From Methanosarcinales archaeon ex4572_44 (GTDB lineage Archaea; Halobacteriota; Methanosarcinia; Methanosarcinales; EX4572-44): DNA of 12,434 nucleotides. The translations under genes and the position numbers were made by a program. This document shows positions 1 to 6,425 of the stretch, piece by piece (the first letter of the stretch is position 1; each line of letters opens with the position of its first letter). The stretch spans positions 1 through 12,434 of the forward strand of contig NJEL02000009.1 in the NCBI GenBank assembly GCA_002254825.2. Reading direction: 5' to 3'. The notes beneath the pieces were generated by a model. That model ran no database searches. It had not been told where the DNA came from and saw nothing but the letters and a program-made list of their open reading frames with translations.

Positions 1-303
1 CTTGCAGCGCATCTACTGGATGCATCCTCCACTTTTGTTGGGGTTGATCTTCTCGGGTATTATGAGAAACACGTGGTTCCAACATTTTTGATAAATCTCA
101 CCGGGACGGCAGGAGTGATGTATCCGCTTAAACTCGCGATATTTATACCTGTAATATATCTGCTATATACGTTCGACGAAGAGGTTGGGAGAGACGACGA
201 TCAGATGATCCAGAATCTCATCAATCTCATTAAGCTCGTGATACTTGTACTCGGACTCTCGCCAGCCGTGAGAAACACACTCCGGATGACAATCGGTGTC
301 TGA
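1..303 (+). CDS. DUF63 family integral membrane protein, C-terminal part
   Basis: The frame is open from base 1, so the gene is cut by the left edge; about 100 C-terminal residues are visible. It begins with a segment of the type HLLDASSTFVGVD followed by YYEKHVVPTFLI, which I recognise as the conserved tail of the archaeal DUF63 membrane proteins. Two hydrophobic stretches follow, one around residues 38-57 (GVMYPLKLAIFIPVIYLLY) and one around residues 75-88 (LINLIKLVILVLG), ending in a short polar tail. DUF63 proteins are multi-pass membrane proteins of unknown function found in archaea. The annotated ATG-like starts inside this stretch are internal, since coding continues upstream of them. 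It runs in the same direction as the following oxidoreductase with a gap of about 58 bases, but that gene has its own TATA-like element. Family assignment is from memory of the motif. Confidence 0.82.
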   Translation, partial: LAAHLLDASSTFVGVDLLGYYEKHVVPTFLINLTGTAGVMYPLKLAIFIPVIYLLYTFDEEVGRDDDQMIQNLINLIKLVILVLGLSPAVRNTLRMTIGV

Positions 304-325
304 TGGATACAACAGAAACAGAGAA

Positions 326-336
326 GGTATTTTATT
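326..336 (+). promoter_or_regulatory. TATA-like promoter of the FAD oxidoreductase gene
   Basis: The sequence GGTATTTTATT is centred about 30 bases before the ATG at 362. There is no convincing Shine-Dalgarno motif before that ATG. The spacing fits an archaeal promoter giving a leaderless or nearly leaderless transcript. The match to a TATA box is moderate. Confidence 0.45.
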
Positions 337-361
337 CCAGTACGTAGATAAAGTATTAGTG

Positions 362-1744
362 ATGAGCAGATATGATATAATCATTGTTGGTGGTGGCATC
401 AGTGGGCTCTTCTCAGCCCTCATACTCGGCAAACACGGGAAGAAAGTGCTCCTGCTCGAAGAAAGAGAATTCCTCGGAGGCAACTGCAACAGCTACATGG
501 TCGATGGATTCCAGGTTGACACAGGACCGCATGCCGTAACAGGACTCGTGAACGGTCCAACCAGACGAATCATCGACGAATACCTCGACTACACACCGAT
601 CTTCTTGGATTACGGCACCTACCACCTACGGACACCAGATGGTCTTGTGAACGTGCCTGCAAACATCACCGAGTTCGTTGGCTTCGATCTGATCCCGCGC
701 CGCGACAGACTCGCATTATCGCAGGCAATCACAAAAGCAATTACACTCTCAGCCTTCGGAATCGACACCACATCACAATCAGTCCACGACTTCCTACCCA
801 AAAACCTATCCACCCATACACTCGAGTTCGTAAACGCGGTCTGCCATTTCCTAAGCGGCAGAGACATGAAGAAGACATCCGTCCACCGTGTGCTTGCAGG
901 AAGCAATTTCATGAGTGAACCACTTGACGATAAGAAGAACGGTTCAAAACTCACAGAACATGTCACAGATCGTATCTCAAAACTGAGCCGACTTGCAACA
1001 AATAAAGTCTCCGAATCACAGGGATACCCAAGAGGAGGATTAAAAACACTCCTGAACGCAGTACTATATTCAATGCCACCAAACGTCGAAATCCAGACCA
1101 ACCATAAGGTAAAAAGAATAACAACACTCGATGGAAGAGCAATAGGTGTTGAAACCGACGAAGAATCATTCGAATCCAGCATAGTCGTCCACTCAGGCTT
1201 TGCAAAAGAACTACCAGAAATGGTAAATGAACTACCAGCAGGCTACGTGAGCGACCTACGACGGATCGACCAGACAAAAAGCCTGACTGTGTGGCTCGGA
1301 CTCAAAGAGGAGATACCAGAATTCAATTACATCGGCTCAGAGATATGGTTTCGAGAGCAACCGTACTGGGCAATGCCGATCAGCAACTACACTCCAGGAC
1401 TCGCACCAAGAGGAAAACAACTCATTGGCTTCACATTCGTCATGAACGAAAAAAGAACGCTCAAAACTGAAAAAAATAAAGCTATGGACACGATCACGAG
1501 AGCCATACCAAGAATTGAACAGTTCATAGAAATGGAACACTGCCAGACCACAATACCTGAAAAAGCGGCTGTCACAATAGACGGATACATCGCAGAAAAC
1601 AGGACGCCGATCAAAAACCTGTACATCGTAGGCACAGACGCAGACCGCCGAAGCATGGGCATAACACGCGCAGCCTACTCAACACTACACATGATACAAG
1701 AGATGAAAAACGACGGCAACCTGAAAGAAGAGAGAATAGTCTGA
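362..1744 (+). CDS. FAD-dependent oxidoreductase, phytoene desaturase-like (COG1233 type)
   Basis: A 460-residue flavoprotein. The N-terminus is a textbook dinucleotide-binding fold: MSRYDIIIVGGGISGLF with GxGxxG at residues 10-15, then the ribose-binding acidic pair LLEERE near residue 33 and LGGNC at 38-42. FQVDTGPHAVTG around residues 50-61 resembles the second FAD-contact region of phytoene-desaturase relatives. The C-terminal FAD motif is NLYIVGTDADRRSMGITRA, about residues 419-437. Known relatives act on carotenoids, isoprenoid lipid chains or other hydrophobic substrates; the substrate here cannot be read from sequence. I chose the ATG at 362 because the Rossmann strand starts there; an upstream GTG at 296 would add 22 low-complexity residues and overlap the DUF63 stop. 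Third codon positions are strongly A/C-ending over most of the gene. Confidence 0.85.
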   Translation: MSRYDIIIVGGGISGLFSALILGKHGKKVLLLEEREFLGGNCNSYMVDGFQVDTGPHAVTGLVNGPTRRIIDEYLDYTPIFLDYGTYHLRTPDGLVNVPANITEFVGFDLIPRRDRLALSQAITKAITLSAFGIDTTSQSVHDFLPKNLSTHTLEFVNAVCHFLSGRDMKKTSVHRVLAGSNFMSEPLDDKKNGSKLTEHVTDRISKLSRLATNKVSESQGYPRGGLKTLLNAVLYSMPPNVEIQTNHKVKRITTLDGRAIGVETDEESFESSIVVHSGFAKELPEMVNELPAGYVSDLRRIDQTKSLTVWLGLKEEIPEFNYIGSEIWFREQPYWAMPISNYTPGLAPRGKQLIGFTFVMNEKRTLKTEKNKAMDTITRAIPRIEQFIEMEHCQTTIPEKAAVTIDGYIAENRTPIKNLYIVGTDADRRSMGITRAAYSTLHMIQEMKNDGNLKEERIV

Positions 1745-1762
1745 TCCACCCCAAAAACAGAT

Positions 1763-1778
1763 CGAAAGATATATATAG
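1763..1778 (+). promoter_or_regulatory. Strong BRE/TATA element in the convergent gap
   Basis: CGAAAGATATATATAG combines a purine-rich BRE-like block with an eight-base TATATATA. It is the best TATA box in the window and no protein start follows it. An archaeal start site 24-26 bases after the box centre would fall near base 1799, exactly where the left arm of a perfect inverted repeat begins. Confidence 0.6.
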
Positions 1779-1796
1779 AAGCACTCTGTATGTAGG

Positions 1797-1880
1797 GAGT
1801 AAGTGAGCGGGATAGACTCTTTTTGATACTACCCCCACTCCCACTCCCCAACCCGCTCACTTACCCACCTCCTTTTCTCT
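1797..1880 (+). ncRNA. Candidate small structured RNA: 13-bp hairpin with C-rich loop
   Basis: The arm GTAAGTGAGCGGG (1799-1811) is perfectly complementary to CCCGCTCACTTAC (1852-1864). The 40-base loop contains a pyrimidine block of C runs (1831-1854). A CACCTCCT stretch (1866-1873) and a T-rich CCTTTTCTCT tail (1871-1880) follow, which could act as an archaeal terminator. A TATA box lies about 25 bases before the first arm. The gap between two convergent genes has no open reading frame that looks coding here. Promoter, stem and T-rich end in the right order support a transcript of roughly 75-85 bases. I do not recognise a known RNA family. It could instead be a DNA-level element such as a bidirectional terminator or a small mobile-element remnant. 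Confidence 0.45.
1799..1864. repeat. Perfect 13-bp inverted repeat
   Basis: Arms at 1799-1811 and 1852-1864 match without a mismatch, separated by 40 bases. Allowing two unpaired bases (AG at 1798-1799), GGG at 1795-1797 can extend the stem by pairing with CCC at 1864-1866. Confidence 0.85.
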
Positions 1881-1949
1881 GTTCTAAGCGCACAGGGCAT
1901 TCCATAAAAACTTCCATTGAAGGATGATCTCCAAGGCTCTCTTTCATGG

Positions 1950-2924
1950 TCACGTCTTCTTTGACGGATAGACGAATGCTGTGATACCCAATGCATCTGT
2001 CAACACCATATTTGCTCGTACAAGCAGTGCGAATGTAAACCCTGCAGTGGGCGTTATTCCGAGCAGACTCAATGCGATAGCTGTCCCGCTCTCCATTATC
2101 CCAAGTCCAGCAGGCGTAATCGGCACGAACATGAGCATGGTTATCAGGGGGTGGAGCAGGAAAAATTCGAGATACGTGATTGGCAGGTTCATCGCCTCTC
2201 CGATCAGATACCACTGGAGTCCACTTACGACCCAGCCTGCCATATACAGTACTACGATCATCTTGATGTTCTTCCGTATCCTGATACTTGAGTCCTTGAA
2301 ACTGAGAAAGTGCTCGATGAACCTGCCGATCAGCGGTATCCTGCCAAATAATCTCTCTGTGTATCTCTCATCGAGCCATGCCACCCCAAGCATAAGTCCT
2401 CCCACCAAGAGGAGCAGGATGATTGCAGGGACGATTGCAGACCAGAGGGTGACGCTTGTAAGATAAGTGATGTCTACTTTGGAGATTAGGTAAACTATGG
2501 CTGCGAGAGCGCCCCCAACCTTCAGCAGGAACTCAAGCCCCTGCGGTGCAAAGATACACGCCACAGCATCAGATGCTCGCACCTCTGCAATCCTCTTCAG
2601 GAAGACAGGCGTCAAAAGATAACCACTTCGACCAGGCGTGACATCTCCAATGAGCATCCCGCCGAGATGCGAGACCAGCACCCAGTGATACTCTATCCTG
2701 TGCCCTATCTGCTGTAAAAGGTAAAAAAGTCGATACGAAAGGATCAAGTCGAGTGTGAAGTATGAAAGGGCTGCAAGCACAAAATAGGTGATCTCTGTCT
2801 TCGCAATAACAGATACAATCTCGTCAATCTCAAACTTGTACGCTGCTATGTAAGCTACCAGCACGACACCGATCAGCGCCTGGATGATAAAGTATGCAGT
2901 TTTAACATAAGATGCTGATCTCAT
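1950..2924 (-). CDS. Flippase-like membrane protein, LPG synthase TM-region family (UPF0104/COG0392)
   Basis: A 324-residue polytopic membrane protein. Hydrophobic segments lie around residues 10-29, 44-64, 83-93, 121-147, 162-184, 221-242, 253-269 and 283-303. Two family hallmarks are visible: GDVTPGRSGYLLTP at 93-106 and PITPAGLGIMESG at 268-280, matching the TPGR and P-x-P-G/A-G-x-G-x-x-E signatures of the lysylphosphatidylglycerol synthase transmembrane domain. The soluble aminoacyltransferase domain of bacterial MprF is absent. Archaeal members are thought to handle lipid-linked intermediates or polyprenol sugars. I chose the ATG at 2924, 28 bases after the centre of a TATA box; an upstream start at 3164 would add 80 polar, His/Asn-rich residues unlike the family. 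It converges on the oxidoreductase across the hairpin region. Confidence 0.85.
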   Translation of the reverse strand: MRSASYVKTAYFIIQALIGVVLVAYIAAYKFEIDEIVSVIAKTEITYFVLAALSYFTLDLILSYRLFYLLQQIGHRIEYHWVLVSHLGGMLIGDVTPGRSGYLLTPVFLKRIAEVRASDAVACIFAPQGLEFLLKVGGALAAIVYLISKVDITYLTSVTLWSAIVPAIILLLLVGGLMLGVAWLDERYTERLFGRIPLIGRFIEHFLSFKDSSIRIRKNIKMIVVLYMAGWVVSGLQWYLIGEAMNLPITYLEFFLLHPLITMLMFVPITPAGLGIMESGTAIALSLLGITPTAGFTFALLVRANMVLTDALGITAFVYPSKKT

Positions 2925-2945
2925 CGCACTGTAGAGTGAATCAAT

Positions 2946-2957
2946 CCTTATTAAAAG
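2946..2957 (-). promoter_or_regulatory. TATA box of the flippase-like gene
   Basis: On the minus strand the sequence reads CTTTTAATAAGG, centred about 28 bases before the ATG at 2924, with no Shine-Dalgarno motif between. This fits a leaderless archaeal transcript and argues against the longer open frame that starts at 3164. Confidence 0.55.
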
Positions 2958-3193
2958 ATGGTGTTCGTCCCATAAACCATGACTCTTCAGCAATCCAACC
3001 GATTCACGTGTTATCCTGTGTTTGATCAGAGAGGCAATAAAAGCGATAATTGGGAGAAAATGAAAGTGGTGCGTGTGTTGACCGCAGGTGTTATCAGTGT
3101 TAATGGAGTTTTTGGTAGAGTTTTGGGAGCAGTGTTTCAATTGTGTCTTTGTTATTCCTGCCACCTGTGAGTGATGAGGTTTTCAGGCAGATA
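2958..3193. other. Divergent intergenic region
   Basis: About 235 bases between the flippase-like gene and the TPR gene. Apart from the minus-strand TATA box at its left end I see no clear promoter for the plus-strand gene; AATAAAAGCGATAAT near 3034-3048 is a weak candidate but lies about 150 bases before the ATG. Short open frames here do not look coding. Confidence 0.4.
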
Positions 3194-3726
3194 ATGCCTT
3201 TAATTGGTGGAATTGGTGTTATAATTGTTTTTATTTCTCTATATTTTTTTAATTGTAGAAAATCAAAAAGGCTGGTGATGTTGATCCAGCGCCTCGTGTC
3301 TCTCAGTCTAACACGGGCGCCCCGAATATAAGAATTCAACAGTGCACATTCAACATTAATAACACGCCTGTTGAGAAGTTCGGCGAAGCCGAGACTCTCG
3401 CTGCGGTTAAAAGTTGTCTTGAATCGTGGGTGCCTGAATTGGTGGGCGTGACCAGTGGGGGTGTTGAGATTACACTTGATGAAAATAAGATTTCTCTGGT
3501 GGATACTGTTAAAAAGAAAACAAAGCTGTACAGAAAAGCGAAAAATGAGTTGTTGAATGACTCTGAGATTTTAAACACTCTGGGTAATGAGGCATATTAT
3601 CTTGGACAGATGGATGAAGCGCTTCGATCCTACAAAGAGGCGCTTCGTATTTTTGAAGAACTTGGAGATACTCGAAGTGCTGGAATCGTGAAGGAAAACA
3701 TTCGTTCAATAACAACCCATGAGTGA
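3194..3726 (+). CDS. N-terminally anchored single-TPR protein, reading frame broken by a -1 shift
   Basis: Two overlapping frames make one sensible protein. The first gives MPLIGGIGVIIVFISLYFFNC, a membrane anchor, then RKSK. At an A-run (3265-3269) the coding signal moves to the -1 frame and continues KAGDVDPAPRVSQSNTGAP, a soluble region, and a C-terminal TPR unit (ILNTLGNEAYYLGQMDEAL then RSYKEALRIFEELGD, about bases 3570-3675). The second frame has no ATG, GTG or TTG between its stop at 3256-3258 and a GTG at 3430, so on its own it would begin inside the protein; the coding-like sequence before that GTG argues for the joined version. Explanations are a missing A in the assembled run, a real mutation, or programmed slippage at A-AAA-AGG. 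The start is uncertain: ATG 3194 is favoured, with GTG 3143 or 3168 possible. The function is unknown; single TPRs bind proteins. Confidence 0.6.
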
Positions 3727-3781
3727 AAGACCCTGTTCGAAATGAGAATTGTTATTAACTCTGAACGTGTAACGGTTAGAC

Positions 3782-3786
3782 GAGGT
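3782..3786 (+). promoter_or_regulatory. Shine-Dalgarno site deciding the ATPase start
   Basis: GAGGT lies six bases before the ATG at 3793. It supports that start over the upstream ATG at 3742, which would add 17 residues ahead of the P-loop strand. Confidence 0.6.
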
Positions 3787-3792
3787 TGTTTC

Positions 3793-4725
3793 ATGATTCT
3801 CTCGTTCTGGGGCAAAGGCGGTGTCGGCAAGACGACGTGCTCTGCATCTCTTGCCACGTATCTCGCGTCAAACAGAAAGAAGACCCTCCTGATATCAAGT
3901 GATCCCTCGCCCTCACTCTTTGACGTCTTCGGCTCAACGATCAGACCTGGCGGGATCAACAAGGTCTCTGGTCTTGAAAAACTTGATGTTATCGAACTGG
4001 ACGAAGCAGTTGTTCTTGAGATGTGGAAGGAACGGTTTGGTGAAGAGGTCTATGAGGTTGTTTCCTCGTTCTTCCCTGTTGACGAAACCATCCTCGATTA
4101 CATCGCTGGAGCGCCCGGGATAAGTGAAGAGTTTGTCCTTGCGTATCTACTCGACCAATACCACTTGGGCGGTTACGATTTCATTGTGTGGGACACAGCC
4201 CCTGCCGGGGGCACTCTTCGTCTCTTGAGACTCGAAGAACAGTTCTATGAACACCTCGGCGAGGCAGGAAAGCTCTACTTCTCGGTTAAAAGTGTGCTTG
4301 ATAAAGTGAAACGTAAAGGCGGCAGGAATCCACTCGGAATAATTGACGAGTGGCGGGTTTTAGCCAAGGACGTTCTCGATTTCATGTCGTCTGACACTGT
4401 CAGAGCGTTTGTCGTCACAATACCTGAGTGGCTCGGCTATGCTCAGACCGAGCGGATCGTGGGAGAGCTTGGCGAGTTCAGTGTGAATATCGGAGGGATC
4501 CTCGTTAACCAGGTGGCTGAGACAGGTATCTGCCAGGGCGAGGTCTGGGACAAGAAGTCCGAGGTTCACGCCCATCACATGGATATGATAAGACAGGAGT
4601 TCGGAGATAGATATAAGGTGAAGAGTGTTCCAGTGCTCCCCTATGAGGTTAAAGGAGTTGATCGCTTGCTCAGGTTCTCAGAGAACGTGCTTGATCTGGT
4701 TGATATCGAGTCGGTGAAACCTTGA
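3793..4725 (+). CDS. ArsA/Get3-like SIMIBI ATPase
   Basis: A 310-residue ATPase with the deviant Walker A motif GKGGVGKTT at 7-15, including the signature lysine at 8. SDPSPSLFDVF at 36-46 is the switch I equivalent and DTAPAGGTLRLLRL at 134-147 the DTAP switch II signature of the ArsA family. VTIPEWLGYAQTERIVGEL at 208-226 and VLPYEVKGVDRL at 281-292 are also ArsA-type. Known members dimerise around ATP and move metalloid or tail-anchored membrane-protein cargo. The zinc CxxC of Get3 is not intact: after VNQ only C247 is present (NQVAETGICQGEVW), so an orthologue of Get3 is doubtful. The gene follows the TPR gene by 66 bases and overlaps the radical SAM gene by four, so it probably serves that enzyme or shares its pathway. 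ArsA-family membership is firm; the cargo is unknown. Confidence 0.85.
   Translation: MILSFWGKGGVGKTTCSASLATYLASNRKKTLLISSDPSPSLFDVFGSTIRPGGINKVSGLEKLDVIELDEAVVLEMWKERFGEEVYEVVSSFFPVDETILDYIAGAPGISEEFVLAYLLDQYHLGGYDFIVWDTAPAGGTLRLLRLEEQFYEHLGEAGKLYFSVKSVLDKVKRKGGRNPLGIIDEWRVLAKDVLDFMSSDTVRAFVVTIPEWLGYAQTERIVGELGEFSVNIGGILVNQVAETGICQGEVWDKKSEVHAHHMDMIRQEFGDRYKVKSVPVLPYEVKGVDRLLRFSENVLDLVDIESVKP
4713..4717 (+). promoter_or_regulatory. Shine-Dalgarno site supporting a TTG start
   Basis: GGTGA lies four bases before the TTG at 4722 and inside the 3' end of the ATPase gene. It supports TTG as the real start, giving a TTGA overlap in which the start and the upstream TGA stop share bases. Confidence 0.55.
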
Positions 4726-6392
4726 AGGCTGATCTTCTACTGGTTCATGCACCAAGCCTCTACGACTTCAGGGAAAAAGGAGTGCATCACGGTCCGATCA
4801 GTGATTTAATCCCTTCAACGCCAGTCTTTGAGCTGTACCCAGCAGGTTTTCTCAGCCTCCTAACATATCTCGGGAAGAGAGGATACAAGGTGCGGATACT
4901 GAATCTTGCAACGAGGATGCTCCTCGACCCATCTTTTGATATAGTGCGAGAGATAAAAAGAATTGATACTCTTGTCTTCGGCTTTGATCTGCACTGGATG
5001 GTTCACGTCCAGGGTGCTCTTGAGGTTGCACGAATCGTTAAGGAGATATGGGACAAGCCCATCATCTTTGGAGGATTCACCTCAACCATATTCGCCCATG
5101 AAATCCTGAAGAACTATAAACAAGTGGATTATGTGCTCCGCGGCGATACGACCGAAGAGCCTTTCAAGGAACTCCTCGATTGCCTGATCGAAGGAAAAGG
5201 TGATCTCGAGAGTGTTCCCAACCTGGCATGGCGGGACGATGGTGGCGCTGTCAGGACGAACGGCATCACTTTTGTTCCAGAGGAGATTGGAGATTACGCT
5301 ATCGATTACGGTTTTGTTGCAAAGGAAGTTGTCAGGTCTATGCGACCACGGGGTTTTCTACCCTTTGCCAAGTTCTTCGGCGACCCTATCGGCATGGCAC
5401 TTGCCTACAAAGGATGCATCTTCAACTGTGTCACCTGCGGCGGCTCATGCCACACATTCAAGAATTCATTCAATAGATCTGGTCTCGGATACAAGCCGCC
5501 CGACAAACTCGCTGAAGAGATACTCTCACTCAACCAGTACATGAAAATCCCGATCTTCCTCGTAGGAGACCTCCAGCTAAACCTGAAACATGCAAGAGCG
5601 ATGGTTAAAGAGCTTAAGGAGAACAAGTTTGACGCACCAATCTTCTTCGAGTTCTTCACACCACCCAACCGAGAGACGCTTAATGTCTTGCGCGGAGCAT
5701 CGGACGACGTCTTGCTCCACATCTCACCAGAGACGCACAGCGAACGATCACGCACCGCCTTCGGACGACCATACCAAAACAGTGAGCTTGAACGATTCAT
5801 CGGAAACGCAGCAGAACTGGACTTTGAGAGAGTTGACCTCTACTTCATGGTGGGACTGCCATACCAGACATACGAAAACACCGTTGAAACCCATAAATAC
5901 CTGAAATCGATAACAAATAAAATACCAGGGGCAAAAAAAATCCTTGACTACTTCATCTCACCACTTGCACCATTCATAGACCCTGGAAGCCTTGCATTCA
6001 AAAACCCGGAAAAATTCGGATATAAACTACGTTTCACCGATCTGGAAAGCCACAGACTCGCAATCGAACGTGCATCAAACTGGAAAAACACCTTGAACTA
6101 CGAGACCGCGTGGATGACCCGCGACGAGATAGCAGGAGCATCTTACGTTGCAGCAGAAAAACTGGTCAAGCTGAAGATCGAAAACGAGATCGTGGAAGAA
6201 GACAGCGGAACACAAACGATCCAGTTGATAAAAGAAGCACGCCAAATGGTTGAGAGCGGAGAAGGGACTACAGAATCGATAACAATGCGGGAAACAGTCC
6301 CAGACGGAGACCTATACCCATCAAAAAACCTCCTCTTAACACTCAAACCAAAATTCTTCACAACACTCCTCAAAACAATCCTCAAACCATAA
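4722..6392 (+). CDS. B12-binding domain/radical SAM protein
   Basis: A 556-residue protein with the layout of cobalamin-dependent radical SAM enzymes. An N-terminal Rossmann-like domain (about 1-150) holds LLLVHAP, PAGFLSLLTYLGKRGYKVRILNL and FGGFTSTIF. The canonical B12 motif DxHxxG is not obvious, as is common in this group. The radical SAM core follows, with the cluster motif CIFNCVTC (C232, C236, C239), plus C243 close by, and later strands such as HISPETHSERSR (333-344) and FMVGLPYQT (375-383). The last 100 residues are helical and extend beyond the barrel. It resembles the archaeal Ta0216-type B12/radical SAM family as I remember it, but I cannot confirm that. Family members methylate or rearrange unactivated carbons, including in lipids and cofactors; the substrate here is unknown. 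Translation is probably coupled to the ATPase. Third positions become strongly A/C-ending towards the 3' end. Confidence 0.82.
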   Translation: MKADLLLVHAPSLYDFREKGVHHGPISDLIPSTPVFELYPAGFLSLLTYLGKRGYKVRILNLATRMLLDPSFDIVREIKRIDTLVFGFDLHWMVHVQGALEVARIVKEIWDKPIIFGGFTSTIFAHEILKNYKQVDYVLRGDTTEEPFKELLDCLIEGKGDLESVPNLAWRDDGGAVRTNGITFVPEEIGDYAIDYGFVAKEVVRSMRPRGFLPFAKFFGDPIGMALAYKGCIFNCVTCGGSCHTFKNSFNRSGLGYKPPDKLAEEILSLNQYMKIPIFLVGDLQLNLKHARAMVKELKENKFDAPIFFEFFTPPNRETLNVLRGASDDVLLHISPETHSERSRTAFGRPYQNSELERFIGNAAELDFERVDLYFMVGLPYQTYENTVETHKYLKSITNKIPGAKKILDYFISPLAPFIDPGSLAFKNPEKFGYKLRFTDLESHRLAIERASNWKNTLNYETAWMTRDEIAGASYVAAEKLVKLKIENEIVEEDSGTQTIQLIKEARQMVESGEGTTESITMRETVPDGDLYPSKNLLLTLKPKFFTTLLKTILKP

Positions 6393-6401
6393 ATATTATA
6401 G
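6388..6401 (+). promoter_or_regulatory. TATA box of the phosphatase-superfamily gene
   Basis: CCATAAATATTATA, starting in the stop codon region of the radical SAM gene, is centred about 30 bases before the ATG at 6426. It suggests that this gene can be transcribed separately from the upstream operon. A weak purine block, GAGAGA at 6415-6420, precedes the start. Confidence 0.5.
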
Positions 6402-6425
6402 AATCTCCCTAAAAGAGAGATAAAT

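Noticed and set aside
296..361. GTG start 22 codons upstream in the oxidoreductase frame
   Set aside because: It would overlap the DUF63 stop and put the promoter inside the gene; the Rossmann fold begins directly after the ATG at 362.
1981..2466. 161-residue plus-strand open frame
   Set aside because: Antisense shadow of the flippase-like gene, whose family motifs and membrane segments are clear on the minus strand.
2925..3164. 80-residue N-terminal extension of the flippase-like protein
   Set aside because: Polar, His/Asn/Thr-rich sequence unlike the family, and a TATA box at 2946-2957 lies inside it with ideal spacing to the ATG at 2924.
3060..3170. 36-residue open frame with GGGAG before its ATG
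   Set aside because: Low-complexity hydrophobic sequence, no recognisable family, and it lies in the divergent intergenic region; not enough to call a gene.
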